NCBI GenBank assembly: GCA_036346255.1
Contig: CM070632.1
Coordinates: 49,674,896-49,738,895, forward strand
Length of the DNA: 64,000 nt
Origin: Ampelocalamus luodianensis
Taxonomy: Eukaryota > Streptophyta > Magnoliopsida > Poales > Poaceae
Direction: 5' to 3'
Below the pieces are notes generated by a model that saw only the letters and a program-made list of their open reading frames with translations, made no database searches and was not told where the DNA came from. Shown piece after piece: positions 42,561 through 53,091 of this stretch; positions within the stretch are counted from its first letter, which is position 1; the number at the start of each line of letters is the position of its first letter. The position numbers and the translations under genes were made by a program.

Positions 42561-43989
42561 CTAAGACCACACCTGGTTATGGTTGGTACATCAACAATCA
42601 GTTTTCGATATGCACAGCGCTCAATATGAATTAGTGCAAGTCCTTAATATATTACATAACAGGGCATACGGCCAACTGTTTTACAAAAGAGCTGCGAAGG
42701 CAGTGAGTCTACAAAAGTCAAGAGTACAGAGTCCAGATAAGAGCGAAAGTAGAATAAGTCATAGTGGTTCCATTCACTCTGCCCACAGGCAAGCGACTGG
42801 AGGTCCCGGCCTAAGCTTCACCATGTTCATCACCGTCTGGTCCAGCGGCCACGAAGTAGTCATAGGGGTCTTGATCTGGCGGGTCTAAAAGATTATATTG
42901 GACGAGCTTGAGTACACAACCGTACTCATGAGCTGACACACAATGCAATTTCTTATAGATGCAGGCTGATCAATTGCAGTTCAGGGTTCTTTTGTTTGCA
43001 CAAAGCTGAGTTTGAAATAGATCAAGTAGTAGAAAATTCTGAGACTTAGCATTTTAACAACTTGATTTCGAAAAGGGGGTTTTCATTTGTAAAGTACTAG
43101 CGGAGGTCCAACCTCCTATACCATTGAGTGGCTTTATCCACACAATGCCCGGGCTATCCCATATTTACCACTGATCTTAGACTAGGTTTTCTCACATACC
43201 TAGGGTCCCACCCCAGCTTTTCCATTCTACCCACAAATGGTTTTATAAAAATGAAAGTTATATCAAGCAAGTTCTCAGCACCACTCTTGACCATGAGCAC
43301 GGCTATCTAGATAGTTTTCTTACTCTACAGAGTTTGTACACTTTACCCACAAGAGATAATCGTCTTGATATATACACATATTTCCTTAGATATGTGAATC
43401 AAGGGAAGATTATCACAAGGCCTTTACAATGCTCAACCTCGACGCAACCCCACCCGCTAAGGTTTCCACCGTCCGGTGCCATGCACTTCCAGGAGGCCCC
43501 CTCTTGCGCCGTGTGGTTTTACTGTGGCTTCTTTCCCCTTTACCCACGCCATATTCCCCCGATGGCGAAGCCACGCCGAGGAGAGCAAATTAGTATGTAA
43601 TCCATTAAGTTATAGGGTGACAAGGGATAGTGTCCAAGTTCAAGGGTTGAAAGTTTATACACAATTATTATTAAGGCATTAACTATGAGCTAAACCAATA
43701 TAGCTGTATAAAACATAGCAATGCAATTTCATAATTTAAAGCAATATAATTTGAAAAAGGTATGCTCAAATATGATCAAGTGTTGACTCGCCTTGCTCAG
43801 GGTACTGCTGATCTTGGTCCTGGTCAATCGATGGTTCTTCGATCGCCTCGTCCTCTATAATCGTAGAGACAACTAAAAAGGCAAATGAGCATATACGAAC
43901 TCAAATCGTTTGCAGAAATTCAATGAACTCCAAATAATGCAAGGCCGCCAATCAGAAGTATTAGTCCAGTATAGTTGAATATTGAGTGG

Positions 43990-44455
43990 TTAAGACCCGG
44001 AGAGGTCGTGGATGTGCTACAACTAGGAGAGGTCATGAAGGTGTTACAACCAGGGGAGGTCATGGAAATGTTACAACCAGGGGAGGTCATGGAAATGTTA
44101 CAACCAGGGGAGGTCGTGGAAATGTTAAGATCAGGGGAGGTTGTGGCCAAGGAGGGTGATCTTTGTAAAATGGGAGGTCGTGGCCAAAGAGGGTGGTCTT
44201 TGCAAAAGATAAGGTCGTAGCCAAAGAGGGCGGTCTTTGCAAAAAGAGAAGGTCATGGCCACAGTGGGTGGTCTTTGCAAAAAGGAGGTCGTGGAAGTGT
44301 TACGACCTGAGGAGGTCGTGGAATTGCTGCGATCAAGGGAGGTCGTGGGAGTGTTGTGATCTGGGGAGGTCGTAGAAGTGTTGCAACCAAGGGAGGTCGT
44401 GGAAGTGTTGTGACTAAGGGAGGTCATGGGAGTGTTACGACCTGGGGAGGAACTA
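43990..44455. repeat. 27-bp minisatellite (GAGGTCATGGAAATGTTACA...)
   Basis: A 27-bp unit starting GAGGTCATGGAAATGTTACA repeats almost exactly near 44010-44130. It continues in diverged form, with interspersed TTTGCAAAA-containing segments, to about 44455. Like the array at 41.8-42.6 kb it is built on GGAGGTC, which suggests a shared origin within one LTR. Confidence 0.85.
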
Positions 44456-45529
44456 GAAAGAGTAGTAGTAGAAAGAACCCGAGAGCTACTAAAGAAAGAA
44501 TAGGGTAGCTCGAACTAGGAGGAGCATCTGAGCCACTAGGAACGTACCGGTACGGAACTGGGAGTATGAGCTAGCCGAAGCTGGGTTGGTGACGGAGGTC
44601 TGCGACAACGAGAGAAACTCCACGCTATGGTAGTGACTTGAGGAAGGAGGGTAGTCTCCGATCTTCAATGTAGCTCCATGGACGCAGGTAGATGGTCCTG
44701 AAGAGATGTCTTGGAGTCTTCTGGTCGGAGGGGAGAAAAGAATGATATTAGTGGAAATCCTTGTGCACCAAAAGGAGAATCCAATTGAGGGAAAACACCC
44801 TTTTGGGGTTAAGAATGTGAGCGGATGCACACAATGAGGGATGAGCCTTACCGAGGGGTATCAACAGCGAAGGCGGCGGCGTTGTGGTAACGCCTGGTCG
44901 AAACGAGCGCCCGAGCCTACCTAGAGCTCAAGCTCGCTTGGGGGAAAGATGAAAGTAGAGCTAACACTGGTGTGGCAGAAAAGGTGATGAGGGGGCCTGG
45001 GGTTGCTATATATAGGCAACTTGGCACAGCCCGACAAGGCGTGGTGGTAATGTGGACAGGGTTGGCAGTACAGTGCCGACAACGAGACGTCTTGGGCGAC
45101 GGCTATTAATGGCCGAGTGATGGCTACCGCCAGCATGCACGATGTTGACCACTGCTGGTCAGATGAATAGTAAACCGAGGGGGATGAATGGCTAGTGTCT
45201 CAGAATGGTTTACCTAATACTTGTATTTCCTTGATCTGGTGCTTATATACTCCGGTAAGAAGATACGATGCAGTCAAATTAAGACTCGAAAAGGCAATCA
45301 AGAAACGCAATCATAGACATTGCTTAAAAAGTTTTAAAAATCCCATATTTTTGCATTTATAGATGTTTAGGCTGTTACAGTTGCTGTCTTGTGCGAAATG
45401 CCCATAACGTCTGAAGTTGCGCAAAAATACCATCAACAAAATTACTGAAGAATGGTGTTTAAGATTGATACGAAGATTGTGTTTTACATATCAAAATACT
45501 AGTATGCCGACATCATTTTTTAGATTTGT

Positions 45530-45780
45530 TTCGAGTTATTTGATAGAACTACGCACGATTTCACACCTCGAGCGGCCTTCGCACTAGATACACCATCTTT
45601 CGTATTAATGTTGTGTGCAGTAACAATTTCTATGACATGCTTCTAGATGTCACGAACTTCATCTCTTCCGAAAGAAGTAAAAGTCACCGTGGCAAATAAT
45701 GCACGCTATGATCATCATTGTCTGCTTTTTCAAGCACTCACGGCAAACAATCAGACCACAATCATCTCTCTTTTGATTAA
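45530..45780 (-). other. Possible coding remnant
   Basis: On the minus strand one frame reads a Cys-x2-Cys stretch followed, across frame changes and stops, by FGRDEVRDI and KHVIEIVTAHNINTKDGVSS. The composition looks coding but stops interrupt it and I recognise no family. Confidence 0.2.
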
Positions 45781-45979
45781 CTCTGATACAAGACAGAACT
45801 GGACGCTTCCATGAGTTGTAAAAGCCGGATCACAAACGGAATGGTACGAAGCAACAAAAACAAGGAAAGAATGATGATCTCTTGTGACAAAGTATCAGCT
45901 TGTATAATCACTAAGACAAAAGCATCGTATTGCGTTGTGCGGTGCCCCACGGACGAATCTGTCCTCGCAGCCACTGGCC

Positions 45980-46855
45980 TTAATAAGGAAGTTCGTGTGC
46001 TGCCGCGGTGGCGGTGACGTAGTAGGCGACGGTGATCCCGCCGTGGACGAAGCAGATGATCCCTCCGAGGGCCAGGGTATGGCCGTGCACGAAGCCGCAT
46101 GACGTCCTTGACTTGGAATTGGACATGGCCCCGGCAAGCAGCAGCGAGAATCCGACAATGAGCGCGATCCTAACAGAGCATGGAGCAATTGTTGTTAATC
46201 GGAATTGCAGAACGTTAAGCATATCTAATCTGAAGTAAAGCTACAGACTAAGATGCTTTCGGATTTGCAAAAGGAACGTTTTAGATGAGGGAAGCTACCA
46301 TGAGAGCAGTATAGTAGTTGCTGCCAATTTCCTGTTGATGGATGCCCGGATGAACTCCAGCTGAGAGCAGATGCAGGCACAGCCACCGAGAAAGTTGGCC
46401 AATGCGTGGGCAGCTACAAGGAGCACTGCAGCAGCGAGGCCCAGCTGGTATGCTTTGTAGACTGGTTTCTCGCATTGGATGAAGAGCAACGTCACTGTTT
46501 TAGCCTGCCAACAAGATCAAATACCAACGAGCGTCAGGTTTTTATCAATTATCGTTTCAGGTACCTTTAACCGCTTTACAGCAACAGCTGTCCAAGAAGA
46601 TATGGTTGCAGATTGTAACCACTAAAAACATACATTCCATGCAAACTTTCCTTAAAGTACCATATTATTTCACCAAGCATTTCATTTAAGAAAGGCCCTT
46701 CATGAAACCTGATGCAAACTATGAATAGCCTGGAATCGTACCTTGTTTTGAGCAGCCTGAGCCTGAATCCCTAGTATGCCGGCAGTGACATCCAGGGCTA
46801 AAATCACCACGCACACAACGACAGCAGCTCCCATTCTAGCTCCCATTCTAGCCAT
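45980..46855 (-). CDS. DUF1218 family membrane protein (MWL/DEAL-like)
   Basis: Three exons on the minus strand: 46742-46855, 46299-46504 and 45980-46169, all with GT-AG borders, giving 169 residues. The N-terminus (MARMGARMGAAVVVCVVILA) is a signal-anchor helix. Three further hydrophobic segments follow (about residues 58-75, 107-125 and 140-158), with a GGCACIC cysteine cluster after the second. This is the four-helix, Cys-containing plan of DUF1218 proteins, a land-plant family that includes the Arabidopsis MWL proteins of secondary-wall lignin and DEAL proteins of leaf symmetry, placed at the ER or plasma membrane. Length is normal (150-190 aa). The ATG is the first in the exon with good context (AAGATGGC). 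No lesion is seen. The precise subfamily is not resolved. Confidence 0.85.
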
Positions 46856-48528
46856 CTTGTGTATTATCAGACCTTTGTCAGCTGAGAGAAGTTATGGGAG
46901 GAAGATTGCCTGCTTACAGTGGAGGGAGTTGTGGCCCTTTTTATTGCTAATCACTGAATAAAGAGATGAGAGCAAAAGTGCAGCAGGAGAATTGTTCTCC
47001 AACTATGATGCAGTTATGAACCGAGTAGAAACAAGCTGTCAAAAGATGCTCAAAGTGTTATACTTTCCTTTGATCCTTTGTTACATCTAAGCTTTATTCC
47101 TTCCTCAAAGGACACAAGTAAAGATTGGCATCTCCAGTGTGAAAGCCACCCATCACATATTGAGGCTACTTTGGCAGATTCTGCTTTTACACAAGGTTTG
47201 TAAAGCTAGTGGAAACGCAGGGAAAACTACCGATCTGGTTTTGCTAAAAAGAAAACAATTTTCTACTTAGCACGTTAAAAAAAGGCATCTTTTCCACAGT
47301 GATAAAAGCATCTAAGGTGCTTCTCACCAAGATATGCCCAAAGTTTTGCCGACAGTAAAATGAAAAAGGGGGAAAGGCAAACATGCATATCAGTGAGAAT
47401 CAAACTTGTAATTTACTCTTTCAAAATCTGAAAGAAACTAAAAATTTCCAAACTTGCCAAGCTTTACGCCCTGCAAATAACCAAGAAACAATTCAAACTG
47501 CTTTCTCCCCATTAATCCAAGTTTTTTCCAGTCCAGAGTTGGCTTCAGAACCTATGGAATGAGCAGCTGTCAGCAAAATATGTAGTAGCTTAATATACTA
47601 GAGGATAACCACTCCAGAGTCCAGACCATGCAGCCTAGCAAAGTATATTTAATCAGAGCATACTATCACATATAATGAAATCATGTAATCAAACTAAACC
47701 TGCAGCTGGATGATACAGCAGTAAGGACCAAGGACAGAATTTTTCAAGAAATAGTGCTGCATATTTATGACATTTAGCATAATACAGAGTACAGCAAGTA
47801 AATGACATTAATAAGGTGGTAGGAAAATAAAACACCTTTCCAAAAAAATAACTTAATGTAACTAAGTTCTATTGTGATATGGCTAATCTACAATGGTAGT
47901 GTGAGGTAATACAAATAGCCCTTGCGACGGTATGGCTTGTCCAAACCGACATAAGGCTCTGATTTGCAGAAGATTGAGTGAAGTAAATTCTTTATTGATT
48001 CCTGAAAACAGAGCCGGCCTCTCTATATATCTGAGAAGCTCTCCTAACAAAACTTACTAATTATAAACTAGCTATATCTCTCTTACAACTTCCTAATCAA
48101 TCCTGTCTATCTATAGCATCTATACTAATAACCGAAACGGACTCCTTGTCGTCGCTACTTCTGAACAGAGCACCACAACTAGTTGTTACTGAACCGGACT
48201 CCAGTCTGCTGTAGTTATCACTGCATTGCCGAAAAGAACTCAACCTGCCGCTGGAGTCTCCGAACTGGACAATCTTGCCGCTGATGTCGCTTGACTGGAT
48301 ACGGCAGATCAACGCCGTCGTTGATATGTTTGTCCTACAAACGCGTCCACAACAATTGCCTCTAGGTACAATTCTAAGTCAAGAATAGAGATGGCAAATG
48401 TCTATAATACAGAGTACCAGCAAGTAAATGATATAACAAACTGGCAGGAGAATCAAGATTTCTCCAAGCGAAAATAATTTATTGTAACTAAGTACTACTG
48501 CAGTACTGCCTCTAGGTAGAGTGCTAAG
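46856..48528. other. Intergenic region with local duplication
   Basis: AT-rich. A segment of about 110 bp at 47772-47875 (ATAATACAGAGTAC...TAATGTAACTAAGT) recurs at 48398-48505. A CCTCTAGGTA...CTAAGTCAAGA segment occurs at 48358-48385 and 48511-48535. The repeats bracket a retroelement piece at 47958-48345. No gene is seen. Confidence 0.5.
47958..48345 (-). mobile_element. LTR-retrotransposon remnant (LTR start plus adjacent sequence)
   Basis: On the minus strand TGTTAGGAGAGCTTCTCAGA (ending near 48050) looks like an LTR start. It is followed by a TATATAGAGAGGCC promoter-like region and an AATAAAGAATTT polyadenylation-like signal. The part at 48100-48345 is GC-richer and has a Ser-rich frame of 71 codons, possibly element interior. 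Target duplications are not found. Confidence 0.4.
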
Positions 48529-48774
48529 TCAAGAGATGACAATGAAAAGTTGTTTTCTGATTTAGGAATACCTCATGAGATGATAAAAAACATTGCTTTG
48601 GTTAATGGACAAGCAAAGAACTTTGTCAGGAGTGAGGTATGTCATTTTGAGTATCACACTGGGGGCAACAATTTTTTATCTGGAAAAACTTGCATGTCAA
48701 TATTGACAACTATATACTATTTTTCACATTTTGTACTCCAGAAAGTGAAAAAGATGAACATTGCTGCTGATTAA
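48529..48774 (+). other. Coding-like remnant with one intron, unknown
   Basis: A frame from about 48529 reads a segment containing LFSDLGIPHEMIKNIALVNG and ends at a consensus donor (GAG/GTATGT, 48637). A CTCCAG acceptor at 48736-48741 restores the frame for KVKKMNIAAD and a TAA at 48772-48774. The phase is kept across the 105-bp intron, which supports a former 3' end of a gene. No upstream exon or start is evident, and I do not know the family. Confidence 0.3.
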
Positions 48775-48866
48775 TCGTAAGCTTTGCACAGTTTTAGTGC
48801 CATCAAATTGCAGTTTAGGCCTAGATAAACCCCAGACTGAACAATTATCCAGTTGGACATACCTAG

Positions 48867-50903
48867 TTACCAGTAGTCACCACAAGAGCAAGTCCCGAAT
48901 TTAAAGTGGTGAAACCTGCTACCATCCCTTACAACAATTTCTCTCTTGGTAACTTGTGTCACATACTTGATTACCTTGTGGCAGTCACGGCACAACCGAT
49001 GGCTTTGGGTGATCCTCAAGGTTGTAAGTGGAGATGTGCTGATAAGGCCAAAAGCAAGTGCAAGTTTCTCACTATGGTAAACTTTCAATGTATTTTGCTC
49101 ATCAGGAAGAATATCAGGGAGCAATTCATTCTCCTCAGCAGCGTAGCCAAGTTTTTTTATCTCCTTCAATAATTGATCTAGCTTACTATAGATTTCAGAA
49201 CGTTCTGGGTGGATACTATCTTTAAAGAAAAACCTGTGATCTTTTTTCTTGACTGTGACCCAGCTACAAGCAGCATTCATATGTAAACCCTTCCTCTTCA
49301 ATGTCTCAACAACTTTGGAGGCACCATCTCGTCTCCCAGAGCTAATATATAAGTTGAGAAGCACAATATAGTTGTTTATTTTCTCAGGTTCCATCACCAA
49401 TAGCTGCTCGGCAGCTAATCTAGCGAGCTGCAAATTCTTATGGATCCTGCAAGCAGTGAGCAAGGCCCCCCACATGTTTACAGTTGGGGTGAACGGTGCT
49501 TTCCTTATAATTGAATAGGCTTCATCTAGTAGCCCTTGTTGACCAAAAAGCTCAATAACACAAGCATAGTGCATGGCACGTGGTTTCGTTCTTGGATGTT
49601 GAGTCATCAACTGGAAAATCCTCTTCCCTTTCTCGACAAAGCCAGAAAACCTACATGCATTTAGTACTGCTAGAAATGTCACATGGTTCGGAGCAATCCC
49701 CTGAGCTATCAGCCTCTCAAATATCTCAGTAGCCTTATCTCCCATGCCATGGTAGCCATACCCTGCTATTAGAGCATTCCAAGAGATCAAGTTCCTGGTA
49801 GGCATCCTCTCAAAAACATTCCTTGCATCCTCCATCCTACCCCACTTGCAATACAAATCTACAAGGGCTGTATTCCCAACAATGTCCAGAGGTAATCCTC
49901 TGTGAATCAGGCCAGCATGGACTTGCTTCGCATGCTCCAGCAACCCCAACCTAGAAAAAACCCTGAGCATTGTCGAGAACGTGAACTGGTCCATGGCAAC
50001 ACCACTCTCGCACATGTCGTAGTACAAATGCAACGCCTCCTCGATGCACCCATGAAGCGAATACGCTGCCAGCATTGTGTTCCACGCTACGACACCTGTC
50101 TGAGGCGTGCCATCAAACATCCGCCTCGCCTCATCGATCTGCCCACACTTACTATACATGTTGATGAGTGCACATGACAGGTACTGGTCCCCGCACATCC
50201 CAATCTTGGCAATACAACAGTGCAGCTGCCGCCCGGCACGCACCGACCCCAACACCGTGGCCGCACGGACGGCCAGCACGACCACCCTCGGCCCAGCGTC
50301 CCCGCCTTCCTCCTCCCAAAGTTCCCTGAACAGCGCCAGCGTGCCACGGGGGCGCCTTCCATCGACCAGCCCGCCCATCATCACACCCCAGGTGACCCGG
50401 CTCCGGGCCGGCATTCCCTCGAACACCTGGCGCGCCTCCGAGAGCATCCCACACGCCAGGTGCATCCCGAGCACGCGGTTCCACATGTACTGGTCGGGCT
50501 CAAGCCCGGAGCTCTCCATGTGCCAGAGCACCGCCGCCGCGGCCCCGGCCTCCCGCAGCGCGGACGCGGCGGTGACCAGAGCGTCGTAGGTGGACGCCGG
50601 CAGCGCCGTGAAGGGGGCGCCGGCGCGGGCGGCCCGGAACGCGTCGCAAGCCTCCTGGTGGCGCTCCTCGGTGACCAGCCTCTCGATGGCGGCGCAGAGG
50701 GAAGGGAGATGGATGGGGCTGGGGCTGGGCCTGCGCCCGCGGAGGGGCTGCGGTGGGAGCTGCGGCCGGGGCTTGAGGGCTTCCGCCGAGGAGGAGTCGG
50801 AGTAGGAGGAGGCGGTGTACGGCGCGGTGGTGGCCGTGGCCTTGGGATGGTAGGCGGGGGTGAGGAGCCGGAGGTTGAAGAGGGAGGTGAGGTGCAGCTC
50901 CAT
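48867..50903 (-). CDS. DYW-type pentatricopeptide repeat protein (At5g50390-like)
   Basis: Intronless, 678 residues. The first 65 residues are Ser/Pro/Arg-rich and fit an organelle transit peptide. PLS-type PPR motifs run from about residue 100 to 490 (for example ALINMYSKCGQIDEARRMF and ALIAGYGYHGMGDKATEIF), followed by E and E+ segments and a complete DYW domain. The DYW domain has the cytidine-deaminase signature His610-x-Glu612 and Cys638-x2-Cys641, and ends CSCGDYW at the stop codon. Such proteins bind organelle RNA and edit C to U. Spacing and wording resemble Arabidopsis At5g50390 (EMB3141, plastid, needed for embryo development). The ATG is the first in frame and the frame is fully open, so the gene is probably active. 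The RNA target cannot be read from sequence here. Confidence 0.93.
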   Translation of the reverse strand: MELHLTSLFNLRLLTPAYHPKATATTAPYTASSYSDSSSAEALKPRPQLPPQPLRGRRPSPSPIHLPSLCAAIERLVTEERHQEACDAFRAARAGAPFTALPASTYDALVTAASALREAGAAAAVLWHMESSGLEPDQYMWNRVLGMHLACGMLSEARQVFEGMPARSRVTWGVMMGGLVDGRRPRGTLALFRELWEEEGGDAGPRVVVLAVRAATVLGSVRAGRQLHCCIAKIGMCGDQYLSCALINMYSKCGQIDEARRMFDGTPQTGVVAWNTMLAAYSLHGCIEEALHLYYDMCESGVAMDQFTFSTMLRVFSRLGLLEHAKQVHAGLIHRGLPLDIVGNTALVDLYCKWGRMEDARNVFERMPTRNLISWNALIAGYGYHGMGDKATEIFERLIAQGIAPNHVTFLAVLNACRFSGFVEKGKRIFQLMTQHPRTKPRAMHYACVIELFGQQGLLDEAYSIIRKAPFTPTVNMWGALLTACRIHKNLQLARLAAEQLLVMEPEKINNYIVLLNLYISSGRRDGASKVVETLKRKGLHMNAACSWVTVKKKDHRFFFKDSIHPERSEIYSKLDQLLKEIKKLGYAAEENELLPDILPDEQNTLKVYHSEKLALAFGLISTSPLTTLRITQSHRLCRDCHKVIKYVTQVTKREIVVRDGSRFHHFKFGTCSCGDYW

Positions 50904-53091
50904 GGTTGGAAACCGAGCTCAATTTTGAGGGGATTTCGGAGTCGAATTGCAGCGAAATGCGTGGGGGGATTTGGAGAAACCACCGCGAAATCTGCGGAGA
51001 TTGAGGTGAAATTTGGTGGGATTTGGAGAAACTCGAGGCGGATTTGAGGTGAAGCTGGAGTCTTTGTGAGGGGTTTTGGGTTGGGTTTTGCGGATGGGAG
51101 ACTCAAGTGAGCCGAGCTCAGGGGAGCAAGGGGATATCATCGTATGAGCTGGTTTAACTGGTAGGCACACGCAACTGTCTACTCGGGAGGGGTCGAACAA
51201 GTTTGGGACCCACCTTTCAGTGATGTGGGAGGGTTGGTGTGCACGTGGTGTGATTTTGCGATATGGTGCATCTGCATCGGGAGGGAAGAGATTTTTGGCG
51301 GCAGTTTTTGATAGAGGTCGTGTCGCAGGAGACAATTTTGATTATTCGAAGTTTTTCATTGCAAATACGGTTCTTCTAGTACGGCGAACAACACTGTTAC
51401 AACAATACGACACAACACAACGTAAGTCTAGCCCAAAATTGCCATTTTGATCGCTAGCAGTGAAACCAGAATAAAAATAGAGGAGGAACTCATGGGTCAA
51501 AAGTTTCTCCAGCTATCCGTATCGACACTGTATATCAACACACACATGGTCGACGTCGTCACAGCCTACGCTGGCACCGTCGACCTTGCGCACAAGCTCA
51601 CAGTCTATATCTGCCGGCTATGGTGAACATAGAACAAAATTTTATTTAGGACAAGCATAAATATGGCTAATTCGTTAAAAAAAAGTCGATTTATGCATCA
51701 TACATGCAAAGTTCACAATCACAATAGTTTTAGTCTAAAATCAATCATGAAATTAGATAGACAAAATAAGTAAATTTGTTAAATCAATTCGATTCACTGT
51801 CAATTTCTTAGTCCGATAGTCCCTCGTTCATACATTCATCCTCAAATAATCAAATTTAGTATATAGAGATGACATTTCGCAATGAAAATTGACAACAAAA
51901 ATTCACAATGTCATTCTCTCAAATTAACATATAACCCTCTCTCATTCTTTCGAACAAAATATGACCTCATATAAGAGATTGAAATTAGAACTATAGAGAT
52001 TACCGGGGGAGGGTTACCGGCTGGAGGGTGGGCTCAAGCCCACTCAAGCCCACCTGGTGGTTACGCCCCTATTGGTCACAACTCTCTCTCTAGTGTGGCT
52101 AAACAACACCGTCATGTGAGTCAATGTGACGTGTGGCATTGTTAGTTTTGAAAATAATTTAGGGGATGAGTAATTAATAAAAATAAACTAAAAAAGATTA
52201 AGTCATAAAAAAAATCCGCCTGTCCCTGTTTCAGCTTTTTTTCACTCCTGAATCCAAAAGTTGAATTCATGATGCTTCATTTATTAGTCAGAGCATGATA
52301 GCCATAAGAAACATGCAAAGTGATTCTAGAAAAATTATATATATTCACTTAATATTGTCTTCGAGTAGGTAATTCTTCCAAGCAAGGTTGTCAGGATCAC
52401 GACCGTAAGTAGGATTGTTTTTAGGATAGTATTATTTTCAAGATTTCAGAGTCTTCGTGATATCATTTTGCAGTGCGTTGCTAAAGCGATACCATTTCTC
52501 TAAACATGACTGAAAGCAATGTCACCGAACCAATTTCCCCATTGTTTTTTTTTGGTAGCATTACGGCGGTAGGCTCAGGCGCCTGGAAAACCATGAGTCC
52601 AAGGATTATAAGCTTTGGATTAGAATCCTAACCACTTTGGTAATCCTAAGTCATTCTACAGCAGTAGGCATAAATGAAGGTTTTCTAATCAGAAGATTTT
52701 TGCTATGAGTTGATGATCAACTCACTGCTATAGTGAATCTGGAGCCTACCTGGCAAGCTATGGGAGAGAGAGATTAGACCCTGCATGCCGAGCCGATCGA
52801 TCTCGTCCTATCACATCGCGCCACGTAGTTCTCGCACGCACCAGCACCTCACCTGCTCCTATCTTTCCCCAGCCACACAGAAAACAAAAAAAAAAAAGCG
52901 AGCACACACCTGGACCCACCTGTCATAGACGCGCACCTCCCCCCAATCCTCCGATACGATCCTAAAATCTAAATCCACAGAAAGAAACCAAAAGACGAGA
53001 AAAATAAAAAACCAACCAAACAAAAAGGAGACGGAAAAGGTCTCTTGCCTTTGCGCGGCGGCGGCGGCGGCGGCGAGCTAGGGTTACGGCG
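50904..53091. other. Intergenic: divergent upstream regions of the PPR and bHLH genes
   Basis: The first 250 bp after 50903 form the 5' side of the PPR gene. From 51450 to 52750 the sequence is AT-rich without coding signals. GC content rises from 52780, and a (CGG)n tract (about 53056-53075) with GCGAGCTAGGGTT forms the bHLH leader. No TATA box is obvious for either gene. Confidence 0.5.

Larger units (their letters stand above)
41772..45379 (-). mobile_element. Probable Gypsy-type solo LTR, about 3.6 kb, with two minisatellites
   Basis: The right end reads GCATTTATAGATGTTTAGGCTGTTACA, the inverse of a typical TGTAACAGCC LTR start. The left end TGACAACCCCATG would be the inverse of an LTR end in CA. 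Near 42910 the inverse of the GAGTACNNNNGTACTC motif of grass Gypsy LTRs occurs, as in the LARD LTRs. No protein-coding domain is readable. Flanking 5-mers (TATAG and GTTGC) do not match, so the borders or the solo-LTR reading remain unproven. Confidence 0.5.

Noticed and set aside
50220..51106. Long frames antisense to or overlapping the PPR N-terminus
   Set aside because: Shadows of the GC-rich 5' end of the PPR gene, which has complete PPR, E and DYW domains in its own frame.
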